From Glaciecola flavus (GTDB taxonomy: Bacteria; Pseudomonadota; Gammaproteobacteria; Enterobacterales; Alteromonadaceae): 64,000 bases of DNA. This document shows positions 25,664 to 34,708 of the stretch, in pieces. The stretch is from contig NZ_JBHRSW010000004.1 of NCBI RefSeq assembly GCF_042646125.1, positions 310,001 through 374,000 of the forward strand. Direction: 5' to 3'. The translations under genes were made by a program, and so were the position numbers. The notes below the pieces were generated by a model. It was given only the letters and a program-made list of their open reading frames with translations, ran no database searches and was not told where the DNA came from. How positions within the stretch are numbered: the stretch's first letter is position 1; each line of letters opens with the position of its first letter.

Positions 25664-26143
25664 ATGAAATTATCAGCCATATTAAAAGCAGCAGCAGTAG
25701 CTTCTACACTTACTCTTAGCTCTTTTGTTTTTGCAGCCGACATCGATATGAATGCAGATGCAAATGATGTTGCCATTAAAGGTTATGATACTGTCGCGTA
25801 TTTTACGCAAGGTAGTGCTGTAGAGGGCAGCAGCAAGTATACGGCAACGTATAAAAATGCCATTTATCAGTTCTCATCAGAAAAAAATCGCGATCTGTTT
25901 CGCAGCAACCCAGAAAAGTATGCACCCCAGTACGGCGGTTTCTGTGCCTTTGGCGTAACAATGGAGCGCAAGTTCGATACTGATCCTACAGCATTCAAAA
26001 TCGTGGATAACAAATTATACTTAAACTTGAACTCACAAGTGCAAGAACGCTGGCTAACTGATGTGCCTGGATTCATCGGCTCAGCTGACGGTATTTGGGG
26101 CGATATCAAGTCAAAAACAGACGCTGAATTAGAAGCAGAATAA
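25664..26143 (+). CDS. Exported YHS-domain protein
   Basis: A 159-residue periplasmic protein. The signal peptide runs to SSFVFA. The YHS domain lies at about 35-85 (VAIKGYDTVAYFTQGSAVEGSSKYTATYKNAIYQFSSEKNRDLF), followed by KYAPQYGGFCAFGVTM. The latter is typical of the soluble YHS group linked to metal, mostly copper or heavy metal, handling; a bound metal here is only inferred. It has a very good AGAGGA ribosome site. It is divergent from the AraC regulator, and a bidirectional hairpin terminator separates it from the convergent gene downstream. Confidence 0.88.
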   Translation: MKLSAILKAAAVASTLTLSSFVFAADIDMNADANDVAIKGYDTVAYFTQGSAVEGSSKYTATYKNAIYQFSSEKNRDLFRSNPEKYAPQYGGFCAFGVTMERKFDTDPTAFKIVDNKLYLNLNSQVQERWLTDVPGFIGSADGIWGDIKSKTDAELEAE

Positions 26144-26167
26144 GCACGCTACAGACCCACAATAAAA

Positions 26168-26201
26168 AGCGGAGTACAGGTGTAAACAGCCCTACTCCGC
26201 T
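26168..26201. terminator. Bidirectional terminator between the YHS gene and the YcaQ-like gene
   Basis: A perfect 9-bp stem AGCGGAGTA/TACTCCGCT with a 16-base loop lies between two convergent genes. It is flanked by A-rich sequence on the left and TTTATTTTT on the right, so it can end transcripts from both sides. It just overlaps the stop codon of the minus-strand gene. Confidence 0.75.
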
Positions 26202-26937
26202 AGTTTATTTTTGGATTTAGCTCTGTCATTGATTCGAGTATTTCCTTTAAAAACTTTGGCCTTGCTCGATGCACCTTTAGTCTTTGACACTGATTAAAAA
26301 CCATAAACCCTTGCAACTCTCTCCTAAAAGCATGAGCAAAGGCTTCTATTTTTGTTAGCCATGGTTCGACTACAAGATGTTTTATGTTCAGGGTGCCCGT
26401 CACTCTATTCACTTTACAATCCACCCTCGCTGTTAATCGCCCATCCCACAATATAGGCAATGAGAAATACCCATATTGCCGCTTAACTTCAGGCACATAA
26501 CACTCAAGTGTGTAGTCGAAATCTTTTGCCATTAAGGAACCTTCTTCTTTTATGCGCGTTAGCACGTGGTCAATAAGTGCATCGTTGCGGGGATACCAAT
26601 GCTTTAGGGTGCCGTTTTTCATGGCGTGTTTTCTCGGTAGGCTAAAGCGATAGTCTCTCATGGGTAGGTAAGCCGCGGCATGTGACCAGTATTCAAATGC
26701 TTTACCCAATATGATCAGCTCATCCAATTCTTGTTTTTTGTATCGTGAATTTCTGCTCCACAATGTGTGGTGATGCGCTCGCTCGACGACCGATATAGTA
26801 TCGATTTGGACATAGCCCAAATGCTCAAGGGCTGCGAGTGTTGCGTCAATACTCCGCCCCTCTATGTTATTGTGTGTTAACTTTTGTGATAACAAAACAA
26901 GCTTTCTAGCTTGTACGACAGAGATCGATTCGGTCAA
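26200..26937 (-). CDS. YcaQ-like winged-helix protein with an internal in-frame deletion
   Basis: A homologue of the HTH_42/YcaQ family (DNA glycosylases acting on interstrand crosslinks in studied members). The N-terminal part is intact (SVVQARKLVLLSQKL, then GYVQIDTISVVERAHHHTLWSRN with the family QID motif, then FEYWSHAAAYLPMRDYRF), as is the C-terminal segment (YTLECYVPEVKRQYGYFSLPILWDGRLTARVDCK). The chain is only 245 residues against about 400 in full-length members. The missing part is the centre: IKEEGSLMAKDFD runs directly into YTLECYVPE, joined across what looks like a shared (K)DFD, so about 130-150 residues are gone without a frameshift. The start is a TTG with an AAGGAT site at 6 bases. 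The product may be non-functional. Confidence 0.75.
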   Translation of the reverse strand: MTESISVVQARKLVLLSQKLTHNNIEGRSIDATLAALEHLGYVQIDTISVVERAHHHTLWSRNSRYKKQELDELIILGKAFEYWSHAAAYLPMRDYRFSLPRKHAMKNGTLKHWYPRNDALIDHVLTRIKEEGSLMAKDFDYTLECYVPEVKRQYGYFSLPILWDGRLTARVDCKVNRVTGTLNIKHLVVEPWLTKIEAFAHAFRRELQGFMVFNQCQRLKVHRARPKFLKEILESMTELNPKIN

Positions 26938-27176
26938 AGTTTCATCCTTTACAAATAGTGTATCAACCAGAAATCAGGGTTAATTGTTCAATTTACAAGC
27001 ACTCACCTTGTGCTATAGTAAATTCAACAATAATTTAACAATAAACCGCAATATACGTTTTACTTAAGGTCTGCTTATATTTTTTTCACTTATACATGGA
27101 CACCAATAGCGCCGCAGATGACTGTATGCTCTCACATAGGTATAAATTCCACCAATATTAGGGTGTACTTTACTTT

Positions 27177-29198
27177 ATGAGAATTGATTTTGGCATAAAA
27201 GCCATTTTCATATTATTGATATTGACGCTTTGCGCTATATTTTTGCATCGAAGTGGTGCCCTAATAATTAGTAAAAATTTATTTGAAAACAATACCATAC
27301 TTGGATTTTACAAAGTAGATGTTGGAGGTACGCAGTCTTTTTTAGACGACAGCCAGGGCTACTATATTAGTCGTTGTCACATCGACACTTTTGTAGAGGC
27401 ATACGCGCATTGCGGCTTTGTTTTAAAATTCAGTGATACCGACGAGCAAGGTATTAATCTATCTCATTACGAAAATATAAAAATTGAGGCATCAGTCGAA
27501 GGGCCGGACAAATCAATACCTATTCGCTTTATATTACGCAATTTCAACGACAACTACTCTAAAGTCGATGAATATGAATCGCTCAAGTACAATGCACTCG
27601 AATACAACCCCAATGACGTGCCGCAAGTCGCTTCTGCGCCTTTGAGTGCCTTCCAAGTGGAGCGATGGTGGATCAAGCAGCGTGACATCCCTTTTGACGA
27701 AGCTCAGCCAGAGTTTACCAATATAGTCGAACTTGAGTTAGTCACCGGTGCGCTGAAAGAAACAGGTACCTATGTACTGACCTTAAAACAAGCCACTTTT
27801 TCCGGCAATTTAATATCGGAAAGCTCACTTCTCAAACTAGTTATGGTTGCTTGGCTGATGATCATTTTGATCATCAGTTTTCATCAACACTCTCAACTTG
27901 AAAAAATTTCGAATACAGACTCTTTAACGGGCTTACTTAACCGAAGAGGGATCATAAAACTATTCGAAAACAAGCGTTTGAATATTTTCTCCAAGCAAAA
28001 GCTAACCATGTTTTACTTTGATATCGATGATTTTAAAAGTATCAATGACACGATGGGACACTTGATCGGTGATGAACTGCTGATTAATTTTGCCAACAAC
28101 ATAAAGCAACTCATCACCCGAGAAACTAAAAAAAAGTCCTTATTCTCCAGATTGTCAGGAGACGAATTCGCACTAATATTATTTGATTTTGACAAACAAC
28201 AATCCTGTGAACTTGCTGAAACAATCATCTCAGAGGTAGCCAAGCCTATTCGCCTGAGTTCGTGCGAATTTACCGTCCATGCGAGCATTGGCATTGCCTC
28301 TAAAAATAGCCAAGTAAGTACTTTTCAAGAGTTAATGGGACATGCCGATGCGGCAATGTATCAAGCTAAAAAACTGGGAAAAAATCAGTACAAATATTAC
28401 GACAAGGAAGTCGAAGAAGCAGTGTACTTGCGAAAAAAATTGGCAGAACACGTTCACAAAGCGGTAAATGAAGGGATGTTCAATTTGCTATTCATGCCTA
28501 TTGTCGATACCAATACGAGAACCATTGAAAGGGCTGAGGTACTGATTAGGAGTGATTACCCGCCGCTAAAAAAAGCAGGCCCCGCTGAGTTTATTCCCGT
28601 TGCTGAAGAATATGGCATCATTGAGAAAATAGATTTGTGGGTATTGGAAAGCGTTTGCAAAATCATCCAAGAGAATACAAAAACCTTCAGTCGATACTCC
28701 GAATTTAAAATATGCGTGAATATATCTTCTGTCGAATTACACAACAAACAATTTGTCGAACAAGTTAAGCTATTGTTGAAAAAATATGCAATCAATCCTC
28801 GCTTCATTGAGATAGAGATAACCGAAACAAGTTTGGTGTCAACCGATCAAATGAGCTGTGACGTGTTAACTGAGCTCAACGAACTAGGCTTTTCTTTAGC
28901 GCTTGACGATTTTGGAACGGGATACACAGCATTTAGCCAGCTCGTCAATTATCCCATTCACTGTTTAAAAATCGATCGGAGTTTTGTGTCTGAAATTGGC
29001 AATAAGACTAAAGATGGCGCAATTGTGATCAACGCGATATTGTCCATGGCTAAATCTTATAAACTGGAAACCATAGCAGAAGGCATTGAAACCGACGAAC
29101 AGTATCAGTATTTAAAGCAACACGGTTGCATGATGATGCAAGGCTACCTATTTTCAAAACCAATGCCGTGGGACGATATTCATCAGTTCATCCTGTAA
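27177..29198 (+). CDS. Membrane GGDEF-EAL protein (c-di-GMP turnover)
   Basis: A 673-residue bifunctional-type protein. An N-terminal membrane helix (about 8-24), a periplasmic domain of about 190 residues and a second helix (about 222-238, LVMVAWLMIILIISF) precede the cytoplasmic part. The GGDEF domain (about 245-405) has SGDEF in place of GGDEF, so cyclase activity is doubtful. The EAL domain (about 415-670) keeps the catalytic set: EVLIR (variant EAL), the NISSVELHN region, EIEITETS, LDDFGTGYTAFSQL, KIDRSFV, AEGIETDEQ and MMQGYLFSKPMP. A phosphodiesterase role is therefore the better guess. The ATG at 27177 lacks a clear ribosome site. It stands alone; a periplasmic ligand probably controls it. 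Confidence 0.92.
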   Translation: MRIDFGIKAIFILLILTLCAIFLHRSGALIISKNLFENNTILGFYKVDVGGTQSFLDDSQGYYISRCHIDTFVEAYAHCGFVLKFSDTDEQGINLSHYENIKIEASVEGPDKSIPIRFILRNFNDNYSKVDEYESLKYNALEYNPNDVPQVASAPLSAFQVERWWIKQRDIPFDEAQPEFTNIVELELVTGALKETGTYVLTLKQATFSGNLISESSLLKLVMVAWLMIILIISFHQHSQLEKISNTDSLTGLLNRRGIIKLFENKRLNIFSKQKLTMFYFDIDDFKSINDTMGHLIGDELLINFANNIKQLITRETKKKSLFSRLSGDEFALILFDFDKQQSCELAETIISEVAKPIRLSSCEFTVHASIGIASKNSQVSTFQELMGHADAAMYQAKKLGKNQYKYYDKEVEEAVYLRKKLAEHVHKAVNEGMFNLLFMPIVDTNTRTIERAEVLIRSDYPPLKKAGPAEFIPVAEEYGIIEKIDLWVLESVCKIIQENTKTFSRYSEFKICVNISSVELHNKQFVEQVKLLLKKYAINPRFIEIEITETSLVSTDQMSCDVLTELNELGFSLALDDFGTGYTAFSQLVNYPIHCLKIDRSFVSEIGNKTKDGAIVINAILSMAKSYKLETIAEGIETDEQYQYLKQHGCMMMQGYLFSKPMPWDDIHQFIL

Positions 29199-29337
29199 TC
29201 TCCCCTAAACTACGGCCTGTTTTCTCGCCATCACTGAAAAGGAATATAGCGGATTGCTTTTATAACATAGCATTCACATTTGAATAAAATAAGCGCATAC
29301 TGCTAACACCATAGACAACTCAATCGTATTGTTTGAC

Positions 29338-30675
29338 ATGAACCTGCTATCTCGGCATTTTGTTCACAAGTGCTTATTGTTTTTTACTTCATTTCTACTA
29401 TTCGCTTGTGGTGGCTCGTCAGGCTCTACGGATCAATTAGAACAGCCGGCTCCAACACCCTCCCCACCCTCTGCCCCACCGTTAGAAACGCCTGAAGTGC
29501 GTGTGGAACTGGAGAGTTGGACTAACACCGGTGGCACATATGATGGTTTTGGTCGTTACGACTTGAGCAATGGCGGCGCGATAAATTTTAATCAGGCAGG
29601 TGATTTTGGCGAATACGAAGTGGAATTGCAAAAAGGCCAGTATAGAGTGGTACTTGAGGCATCCACACCAATCATAAAAACACCTACCCAAGTCCAGTTA
29701 CACATCAACGACTGTTTGGTCACGACGGCAAATGTGCGGGGTACTGAGAGTTGGAATTTATTTGAAGACAACCTCGTTACTGACGAACTTGTGGTCAATA
29801 CGTCGGGCAAACACACGCTAAAAGTGATTGGCTGGGGAGAAGCAGGTACTTGGCAGTGGAATGCTGATCGCTTAGTGATTACGCGCTTGGGTGATAGCCC
29901 TTCAGCCCCTCCTAGCTGCGTCGAACCGCCGGCTTTACCGCCCAAAGTACCGACTGTAGAAGAGGGTTATGATTATGGCGAAATCGTTACTGGGTTTTCT
30001 ATTTCGCCGAGTCAATATTCAGCTTCATATGCCTATCAAGTATATATCCCCCACACCTACAATATGGATACCAACAAAGGCTTCGATCTCATTATTGTGA
30101 CGGATGCCGAATGGCATTTTGATAGTTTTGTACGTAATGTTGATCGTCAACAAAGGCAGCTTATTGTGGTAGGCCTAGAAAATTCAGGCCGGAGGAACAC
30201 TGATTTTAGGCTGCCTTTTGCGCCTACATATATTGATTTTCTCAGTGATGAATTTTTACCTCAAGTATTGAACGCATACAGGGTTAAACAAGACAATATT
30301 ACTCTAGAAGGCTTTTCTTTCGGTGGTCTAATGGTGGGTTTGGCTTTGCTACTTGATGACACAGAGCAACCCAAATTTAAAAATTTACTGTCTGTTGACG
30401 GTGCATTTTGGGATCGTTCAAGCGAGATAAATACGCTACTACAACAAAGGCACGCATCAAATGAGGCCTTAAATGTAAAGGCGGTGTTCGTTGGTGCCAG
30501 CACGCAACAAGGAAATGGTACTGTTGTGCGTTCCTTTGCAAACAGCTTAAGGCAAGCCGGCTTTATGGGTGTCGATATTCAAGAACTGTATTATGACGTA
30601 CCCCACGAGCAGGCCGTGGACATCAGTATTAATGAAAGTTTGAACACGATATATGGTTCTGGAGGCCCTGAGTAG
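29338..30675 (+). CDS. Lipoprotein with CBM6-like domain and esterase (alpha/beta hydrolase) domain
   Basis: About 445 residues. The signal peptide ends LLFACGGSSG (lipobox), then a Pro/Ser tether. A CBM6-like beta-sandwich covers about 55-185 (ESWTNTGGTYDGFGRYDLSNGGAINFNQAGDFGEYEVEL...KHTLKVIGWGEAGTWQWNADRLVI), a type often joined to agarases and other polysaccharide enzymes. The C-terminal part (about 215-440) is an esterase-D/feruloyl-esterase-like hydrolase with the nucleophile in EGFSFGGLMVG and a late histidine in DVPHEQA. I chose the ATG at 29338; an in-frame TTG at 29329 is also possible and neither has a good ribosome site. It probably removes ester groups from a polysaccharide at the cell surface or in the periplasm. 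No operon partners. Confidence 0.8.
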   Translation: MNLLSRHFVHKCLLFFTSFLLFACGGSSGSTDQLEQPAPTPSPPSAPPLETPEVRVELESWTNTGGTYDGFGRYDLSNGGAINFNQAGDFGEYEVELQKGQYRVVLEASTPIIKTPTQVQLHINDCLVTTANVRGTESWNLFEDNLVTDELVVNTSGKHTLKVIGWGEAGTWQWNADRLVITRLGDSPSAPPSCVEPPALPPKVPTVEEGYDYGEIVTGFSISPSQYSASYAYQVYIPHTYNMDTNKGFDLIIVTDAEWHFDSFVRNVDRQQRQLIVVGLENSGRRNTDFRLPFAPTYIDFLSDEFLPQVLNAYRVKQDNITLEGFSFGGLMVGLALLLDDTEQPKFKNLLSVDGAFWDRSSEINTLLQQRHASNEALNVKAVFVGASTQQGNGTVVRSFANSLRQAGFMGVDIQELYYDVPHEQAVDISINESLNTIYGSGGPE

Positions 30676-30761
30676 AATTGTGCCAGAATAATTGTTTGGC
30701 AAGACTATTGTCTTTTTAAGTGTTTATACTCGCAAAGCACTTAGCTTTTGACAAAATGGGG

Positions 30762-30805
30762 CGGGACTATTCTTTTATTTGCATATGCAGTAAAAAATAG
30801 TCCCG
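30762..30805. terminator. Bidirectional hairpin between the esterase gene and aroG
   Basis: Perfect 10-bp arms CGGGACTATT/AATAGTCCCG enclose a second partial stem (TTTTA/TAAAA) and a central GCATATGC palindrome, giving one long nested hairpin. It lies between convergent genes, the expected place for a shared terminator, although a clean U-run is missing. Confidence 0.65.
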
Positions 30806-30856
30806 TTATCGTTTTATATAAATATTTGAATTAGAAATGCTGGCTAAAACCTCTAA

Positions 30857-32206
30857 TTACACTTTTGCATTTTTGAGGTAGTCAGCAACCAAAAACGCCA
30901 TTTCAAGCACTTGATCTGCATTCAAGCGTGGATCACACTGCGTTTTATAAGCCTCAGCTAAATCATCGTCACTAATTTGGTAAGCGCCACCAGTGCACTC
31001 TGTAACATGCTGACCGGTCATTTCTAAGTGGATCCCACCCGCATGCGTCCCTTCTGCCGCATGAGCGTCAAAAAATTGCTTAATTTCTCGCAAAATCGCA
31101 TCGAAGTTTCTGGTTTTAAAGCCACTTGATGCTTTGAAGGTATTGCCGTGCATGGGGTCTGAACTCCACACAACGTGACGTCCCTCCGCCTTTACCCTAC
31201 GTAACAGTCTTGGTAGGTTATTTGCTAAGTTATCCGCGCCCATTCTTGTGATCAGGGTCAGGCGACCGGGGATATTATCTGGATTTAAGGCATCAATGAG
31301 TTGTATCAACTCATCTTCACCCATAGTTGGACCGACTTTGACACCAATTGGATTGTTGATTCCACTAAAAAATTCGACATGCGCGTGATCGAGCTGACGC
31401 GTGCGCTCACCGATCCATAGCATATGAGCAGAACAGTTGTATGGCTTGCCTGTTAAGGTATCAATTCTTGTTAGTGCCTGCTCATAGTTTAACAGCAAGG
31501 CTTCATGGCTTGTGAATAACGAAGTCTCGTGTAGCGCTGAAGTGTTCTCACTGTTTAGACCTATCACCTCCATAAAACCAAGTGTATCTTGAATGCGCTC
31601 GGCTAAATCTTGATACTTATCTTTTAGAGGATTGTTCTCCAAAAACGTCATGTTCCAGCGATTAACTTGATGTAAGTCCGCTAAGCCACCTTGGGCAAAC
31701 GCCCTTAGCAAATTGAGTGTAGAAGCACTGCGGTGATAAGCGTCGAGCATACGTTGCGGGTCAGGTTCACGCGCTTCTTTAGTAAATTCAAAGCTATTGA
31801 TAATGTCACCGCGATAGGAGGGTAAGGCAACGCCATTTATTTCCTCAAAATCAGCAGAACGCGGCTTGGCATATTGCCCTGCCATACGCGCGACTTTAGT
31901 AACAGGACATCTACCCGCAAAGGTTAACACGACAGCCATTTGCAGCATGACTTTAAAGGTATCCCTGATTTTAGGCGCATTAAACTCGTCAAAAGACTCA
32001 GCACAATCCCCCCCTTGCAGTAAAAAACCATGTCCCATTGCCACGTCGCCAAGTTGCTTGTAGAGTTGGCGCGTTTCTTCTGCAAATACAAGTGGCGGAT
32101 AGCTTGCCAGTTTGTTTTCAACCTCAAGGAGTTTAGCTTTGTCATTGTATGAAGGTTGTTGAAGAATAGGCTTTTGTCGCCAGCTGTCTACACGCCAATC
32201 AGTCAC
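30857..32206 (-). CDS. Class II 3-deoxy-7-phosphoheptulonate (DAHP) synthase
   Basis: First step of the shikimate pathway: phosphoenolpyruvate plus erythrose-4-phosphate gives DAHP. The protein belongs to the plant/mycobacterial-type class II, not the enteric AroFGH class. Landmarks are DWRVDSWRQKPILQQPSY, the metal-site cysteine in LLQGGDCAESFDEF, the KVARMAGQYAKPRS block, GKPYNCSAHMLWIGERTRQLDHAHVEFF, GVKVGPTMGEDELIQL, LITRMGADN and GIHLEMTGQHVTECTGG. I place the start at the GTG at 32206, giving 449 residues. An AGAGGA ribosome site lies 6 bases before it, whereas the upstream in-frame TTG at 32260 only adds an unconserved tail. It is monocistronic; no leader-peptide attenuator was seen. 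Confidence 0.93.
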   Translation of the reverse strand: MTDWRVDSWRQKPILQQPSYNDKAKLLEVENKLASYPPLVFAEETRQLYKQLGDVAMGHGFLLQGGDCAESFDEFNAPKIRDTFKVMLQMAVVLTFAGRCPVTKVARMAGQYAKPRSADFEEINGVALPSYRGDIINSFEFTKEAREPDPQRMLDAYHRSASTLNLLRAFAQGGLADLHQVNRWNMTFLENNPLKDKYQDLAERIQDTLGFMEVIGLNSENTSALHETSLFTSHEALLLNYEQALTRIDTLTGKPYNCSAHMLWIGERTRQLDHAHVEFFSGINNPIGVKVGPTMGEDELIQLIDALNPDNIPGRLTLITRMGADNLANNLPRLLRRVKAEGRHVVWSSDPMHGNTFKASSGFKTRNFDAILREIKQFFDAHAAEGTHAGGIHLEMTGQHVTECTGGAYQISDDDLAEAYKTQCDPRLNADQVLEMAFLVADYLKNAKV

Positions 32207-32323
32207 TGTATGTCCTCTTAAAATGTTGTGCCAAAATTTGGGCGATAAAGGATACCACAATATGATTAAAATATCGTATCAAGCGGTGAATATTTCTTTT
32301 TGAATGTAGGGTTGGATTATCCT

Positions 32324-33619
32324 TTAACAAAGCATTAATTGCGATTCTTGGCGAGTAACGGGTAAATCGTCTAAGTCTGCACTAAACGATTTGTCTAGCT
32401 GATTTAACAAATCAATCAATGCACGCCCCACGGCATAAGCAAGGTTTACTGGTACTGCATTACCTATTTGTTTATATTGAGCGGTTATGGAGCCACTGAA
32501 TGACCAATCGTCAGGGAAGGTCTGAATACGAGCATATTCTCTAACAGTCAAAGGCCTTGTCTCCTCAGGATGACACCTCTCAGTTTGTTTTTGTGCTGGT
32601 GCACAAGTCAAGGTCAAGCTAGGCTCATCCCATGACAATCGCCGTGCCATTCCGGTTTTTCCACCGCCTAGAAAGTAACTTTTTTGCATATATTCACGTT
32701 GGATGTCATCTGGCAAGTCTCGCCAATAACCGCCTTGAGGGACGAGTGCCAATATCTCTTTTTTTCTTTTTGGGTATGATTGACCGATTGAATCAGGAAC
32801 ATCTGTCGAATACAAGACGCCTTTTTTCAGTGCATCTTTTAAGGTCAATATTCTGGTGAAAGGTGAAGGCCAAGTAAACTTGGCGTCACCAGTCAGGTCT
32901 TTTCTAATACCAACCAAAAATAAGCGTTCACGCTTTTGAGGGACTTGGTAAAATACAGCTTTAAGCACTCTCGGCTCAATCAATTCATAGCCAAGTTCAT
33001 CAATCACGTTTTTAATAGCACTCAGAGTTTTTCCGTCTTCATGATTCAATAATCCTCTTACGTTTTCGGCGACAATGACTTTCGGGTTTGTTTCTTTCAC
33101 TGCTCGAGCAAATTCAAAAAACAGTGTTCCTCGAGTATCTTCAAAGCCTAGTTTTTTTCCGGCATAAGAAAAAGCCTGACACGGAAAACCGCCCGACAAT
33201 ATATCTATCTTATTTTTGTATGGGGTAAAATCGATATCTGCCACATCACCTTCGACCACGTTCCAATTTGGACGGTTCGTTCTCAATGTATTACAAGCAT
33301 GCTTATCAAATTCGTTTAAAAATACAGATTCAAACCCTGCTTTTTCGAGCCCCAGAGCTAAGCCGCCTGCGCCTGCGAATAACTCTAACAATCTATAATT
33401 TCTATTCGGTTTAATAGAAATTTCGTTATCCCAGTTACTGTTAAACAGCACTTGAGCTTGTTCAAAGTGTTCTAATTGCGACTTATGATATACCCGATAA
33501 TTGTTAATTGGATGACGTTGAGGAATGAGGGTGCCATTGTTGTCCCATCGACGCAAAGTTTCTTTAGAAACACTTAAGATATCTGCCACTTCGGCAATTG
33601 AGTAATATTCTGGAGACAT
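32324..33619 (-). CDS. Type II cytosine-C5 DNA methyltransferase with N-terminal MerR-like helix-turn-helix
   Basis: The modification enzyme of a restriction-modification pair. Residues 1-60 form a MerR-like DNA-binding motif (YYSIAEVADILSVSKETLRRWDNNGTLIPQR...YRVYHKSQLEHF). The methyltransferase core follows: motif I LLELFAGAGGLALGLEKAG (about 77-95), the catalytic Cys147 in GGFPCQAFS, motif VI VIVAENVRGLLN, motif VIII YQVPQKRERLFLVG, the target-recognition region and motif X YKQIGNAVPVNLAYAVGRAL. An added HTH of this sort is expected to bind the gene's own promoter and tune R against M expression, in place of a separate C protein. The ATG at 33619 has no clear ribosome site. It lies downstream of the endonuclease gene, with an 82-base spacer carrying two palindromes and a promoter. 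Confidence 0.93.
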   Translation of the reverse strand: MSPEYYSIAEVADILSVSKETLRRWDNNGTLIPQRHPINNYRVYHKSQLEHFEQAQVLFNSNWDNEISIKPNRNYRLLELFAGAGGLALGLEKAGFESVFLNEFDKHACNTLRTNRPNWNVVEGDVADIDFTPYKNKIDILSGGFPCQAFSYAGKKLGFEDTRGTLFFEFARAVKETNPKVIVAENVRGLLNHEDGKTLSAIKNVIDELGYELIEPRVLKAVFYQVPQKRERLFLVGIRKDLTGDAKFTWPSPFTRILTLKDALKKGVLYSTDVPDSIGQSYPKRKKEILALVPQGGYWRDLPDDIQREYMQKSYFLGGGKTGMARRLSWDEPSLTLTCAPAQKQTERCHPEETRPLTVREYARIQTFPDDWSFSGSITAQYKQIGNAVPVNLAYAVGRALIDLLNQLDKSFSADLDDLPVTRQESQLMLC

Positions 33620-33640
33620 AATAGTAGGGACATACTGCTA

Positions 33641-33656
33641 AACTATGATCATGGTT
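33641..33656. promoter_or_regulatory. Near-perfect 16-bp palindrome in the methyltransferase leader
   Basis: AACTATGATCATGGTT differs from its own reverse complement at only one base pair position on each side and has the perfect core ATGATCAT. It lies 22 bases upstream of the methyltransferase start and abuts a second inverted repeat. It is a candidate binding site for the methyltransferase's N-terminal helix-turn-helix. Confidence 0.5.
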
Positions 33657-33688
33657 ACAACTGTATAAAGTAACAGTTGTTTTGTCAA
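33657..33688 (-). promoter_or_regulatory. Promoter with inverted repeat for the methyltransferase gene
   Basis: On the minus strand a perfect -35 TTGACA (33683-33688) is followed by a perfect inverted repeat ACAACTG-N10-CAGTTGT (33657-33680). The likely -10 (TATACA at a 15-base spacing, or TACAGT at 17) overlaps the second arm of the repeat. A symmetric site between -35 and -10 is the geometry used by MerR-type regulators, which fits autoregulation by the MerR-like domain of the methyltransferase. Confidence 0.6.
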
Positions 33689-33701
33689 ACCTTATTCATG
33701 G

Positions 33702-34430
33702 TTATTTTTCTATGTAGGCATTGACGAAATACTGCTTAAACAAACTTTTATCTTGTATTTCAAAATTAGGCTCGTTGAAGTCGTTTCGATAAATGTCTTC
33801 TATGATATCTGGCAGTGCTTCATACAACTCTGATAGCGCATTTTTTCTTCCAGTCACTAGCTGATAAAAACTTGCACCATCAGTGATTCTAATTAACTCA
33901 TTCGGTGGGCATTTAATCCCTTTGTCTTTGTCAGATGGTTCAAAAGTCGTATCAAATCGCTCTGGCTTTTTAGGAATTATATTGACAAAGTATGAGGTAT
34001 AACCTTTATATTGGCTTGCTTTTGGCGTCACCAAACGTTCTAGGGAGTTATATTGATCTGCTAGCTTTCCACCAGTTACGGTATTGTATTTATTTTTTAC
34101 TTCCGCAATAATTTTCTTTTCATGGCAAACTAAATCTACTACACCACCGGTGCCCAAATCTTGCCAACCTACAACACTACCAAGTATTTTTTGGTGTAAA
34201 TTACCTATGTGATTGGTTAGTGTTTTTTGACACTGTCGAACCATCTCAGAATTTTTCCACGTTTCGTGGTTTACACCTGACACTGCTGAGTCGAATAATG
34301 AAGAAAAAGGATCAATGACGTTTTTTTCGAAATCGCGAATAACAGCTTGCTTTTTTTTGCGGCCGATCATCAGTACGTCTTTGACTAGGCCTTGGATAAT
34401 TTCATCTTTTAAATAAGGGAGATATGCCAA
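33702..34430 (-). CDS. Type II restriction endonuclease, Eco47II/Sau96I-like
   Basis: A 242-residue nuclease resembling the Eco47II family, whose studied members cut GGNCC-type sites; the exact site here is unproven. The PD-(D/E)xK-like core is DLGTGGVVDLVCHEKKIIAEVKNKYNT, with candidate metal ligands Asp99, Glu110 and Lys112. Other family blocks are NVIDPFSSLFD near residue 40, QKTLTNHIGNLHQKILG and KGYTSYFVNIIPKKPERFD. The ATG at 34430 has a clear AAGGA ribosome site. It is the upstream gene of the pair and has its own -10-like TATAAT about 42 bases before the start. It lies between tRNA-Pro and the methyltransferase gene, a typical mobile restriction-modification cassette. Confidence 0.85.
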   Translation of the reverse strand: MAYLPYLKDEIIQGLVKDVLMIGRKKKQAVIRDFEKNVIDPFSSLFDSAVSGVNHETWKNSEMVRQCQKTLTNHIGNLHQKILGSVVGWQDLGTGGVVDLVCHEKKIIAEVKNKYNTVTGGKLADQYNSLERLVTPKASQYKGYTSYFVNIIPKKPERFDTTFEPSDKDKGIKCPPNELIRITDGASFYQLVTGRKNALSELYEALPDIIEDIYRNDFNEPNFEIQDKSLFKQYFVNAYIEK

Positions 34431-34708
34431 TTCATTAATTTCCTTATCTTTTTTTGTTTGTACACGACGTGATTATAGTTTGAAGTTTATCCTCTTTCGT
34501 CGCAAGATTTATTTTTTATGGATAAAACATCAAACCCTATATGATACTCGCAGTGGTTTTGCTTACAATGCTGAGGAAGTCCGCATACACCCTGTCTTTT
34601 CAAAAGTATATGGCATATTCGCACTACAGGCTATCATCTGCGCAAGCTAAATTTGCATATTGCTACTTACAAGCTTGCTTAAAGAAAGTATGTGGAGTGA
34701 AATTGAAT

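Noticed and set aside
34570..34590. A GAGGAAGTCCG string resembling part of RNase P RNA
   Set aside because: Only about ten bases match, with none of the surrounding conserved core or helices; taken as chance.
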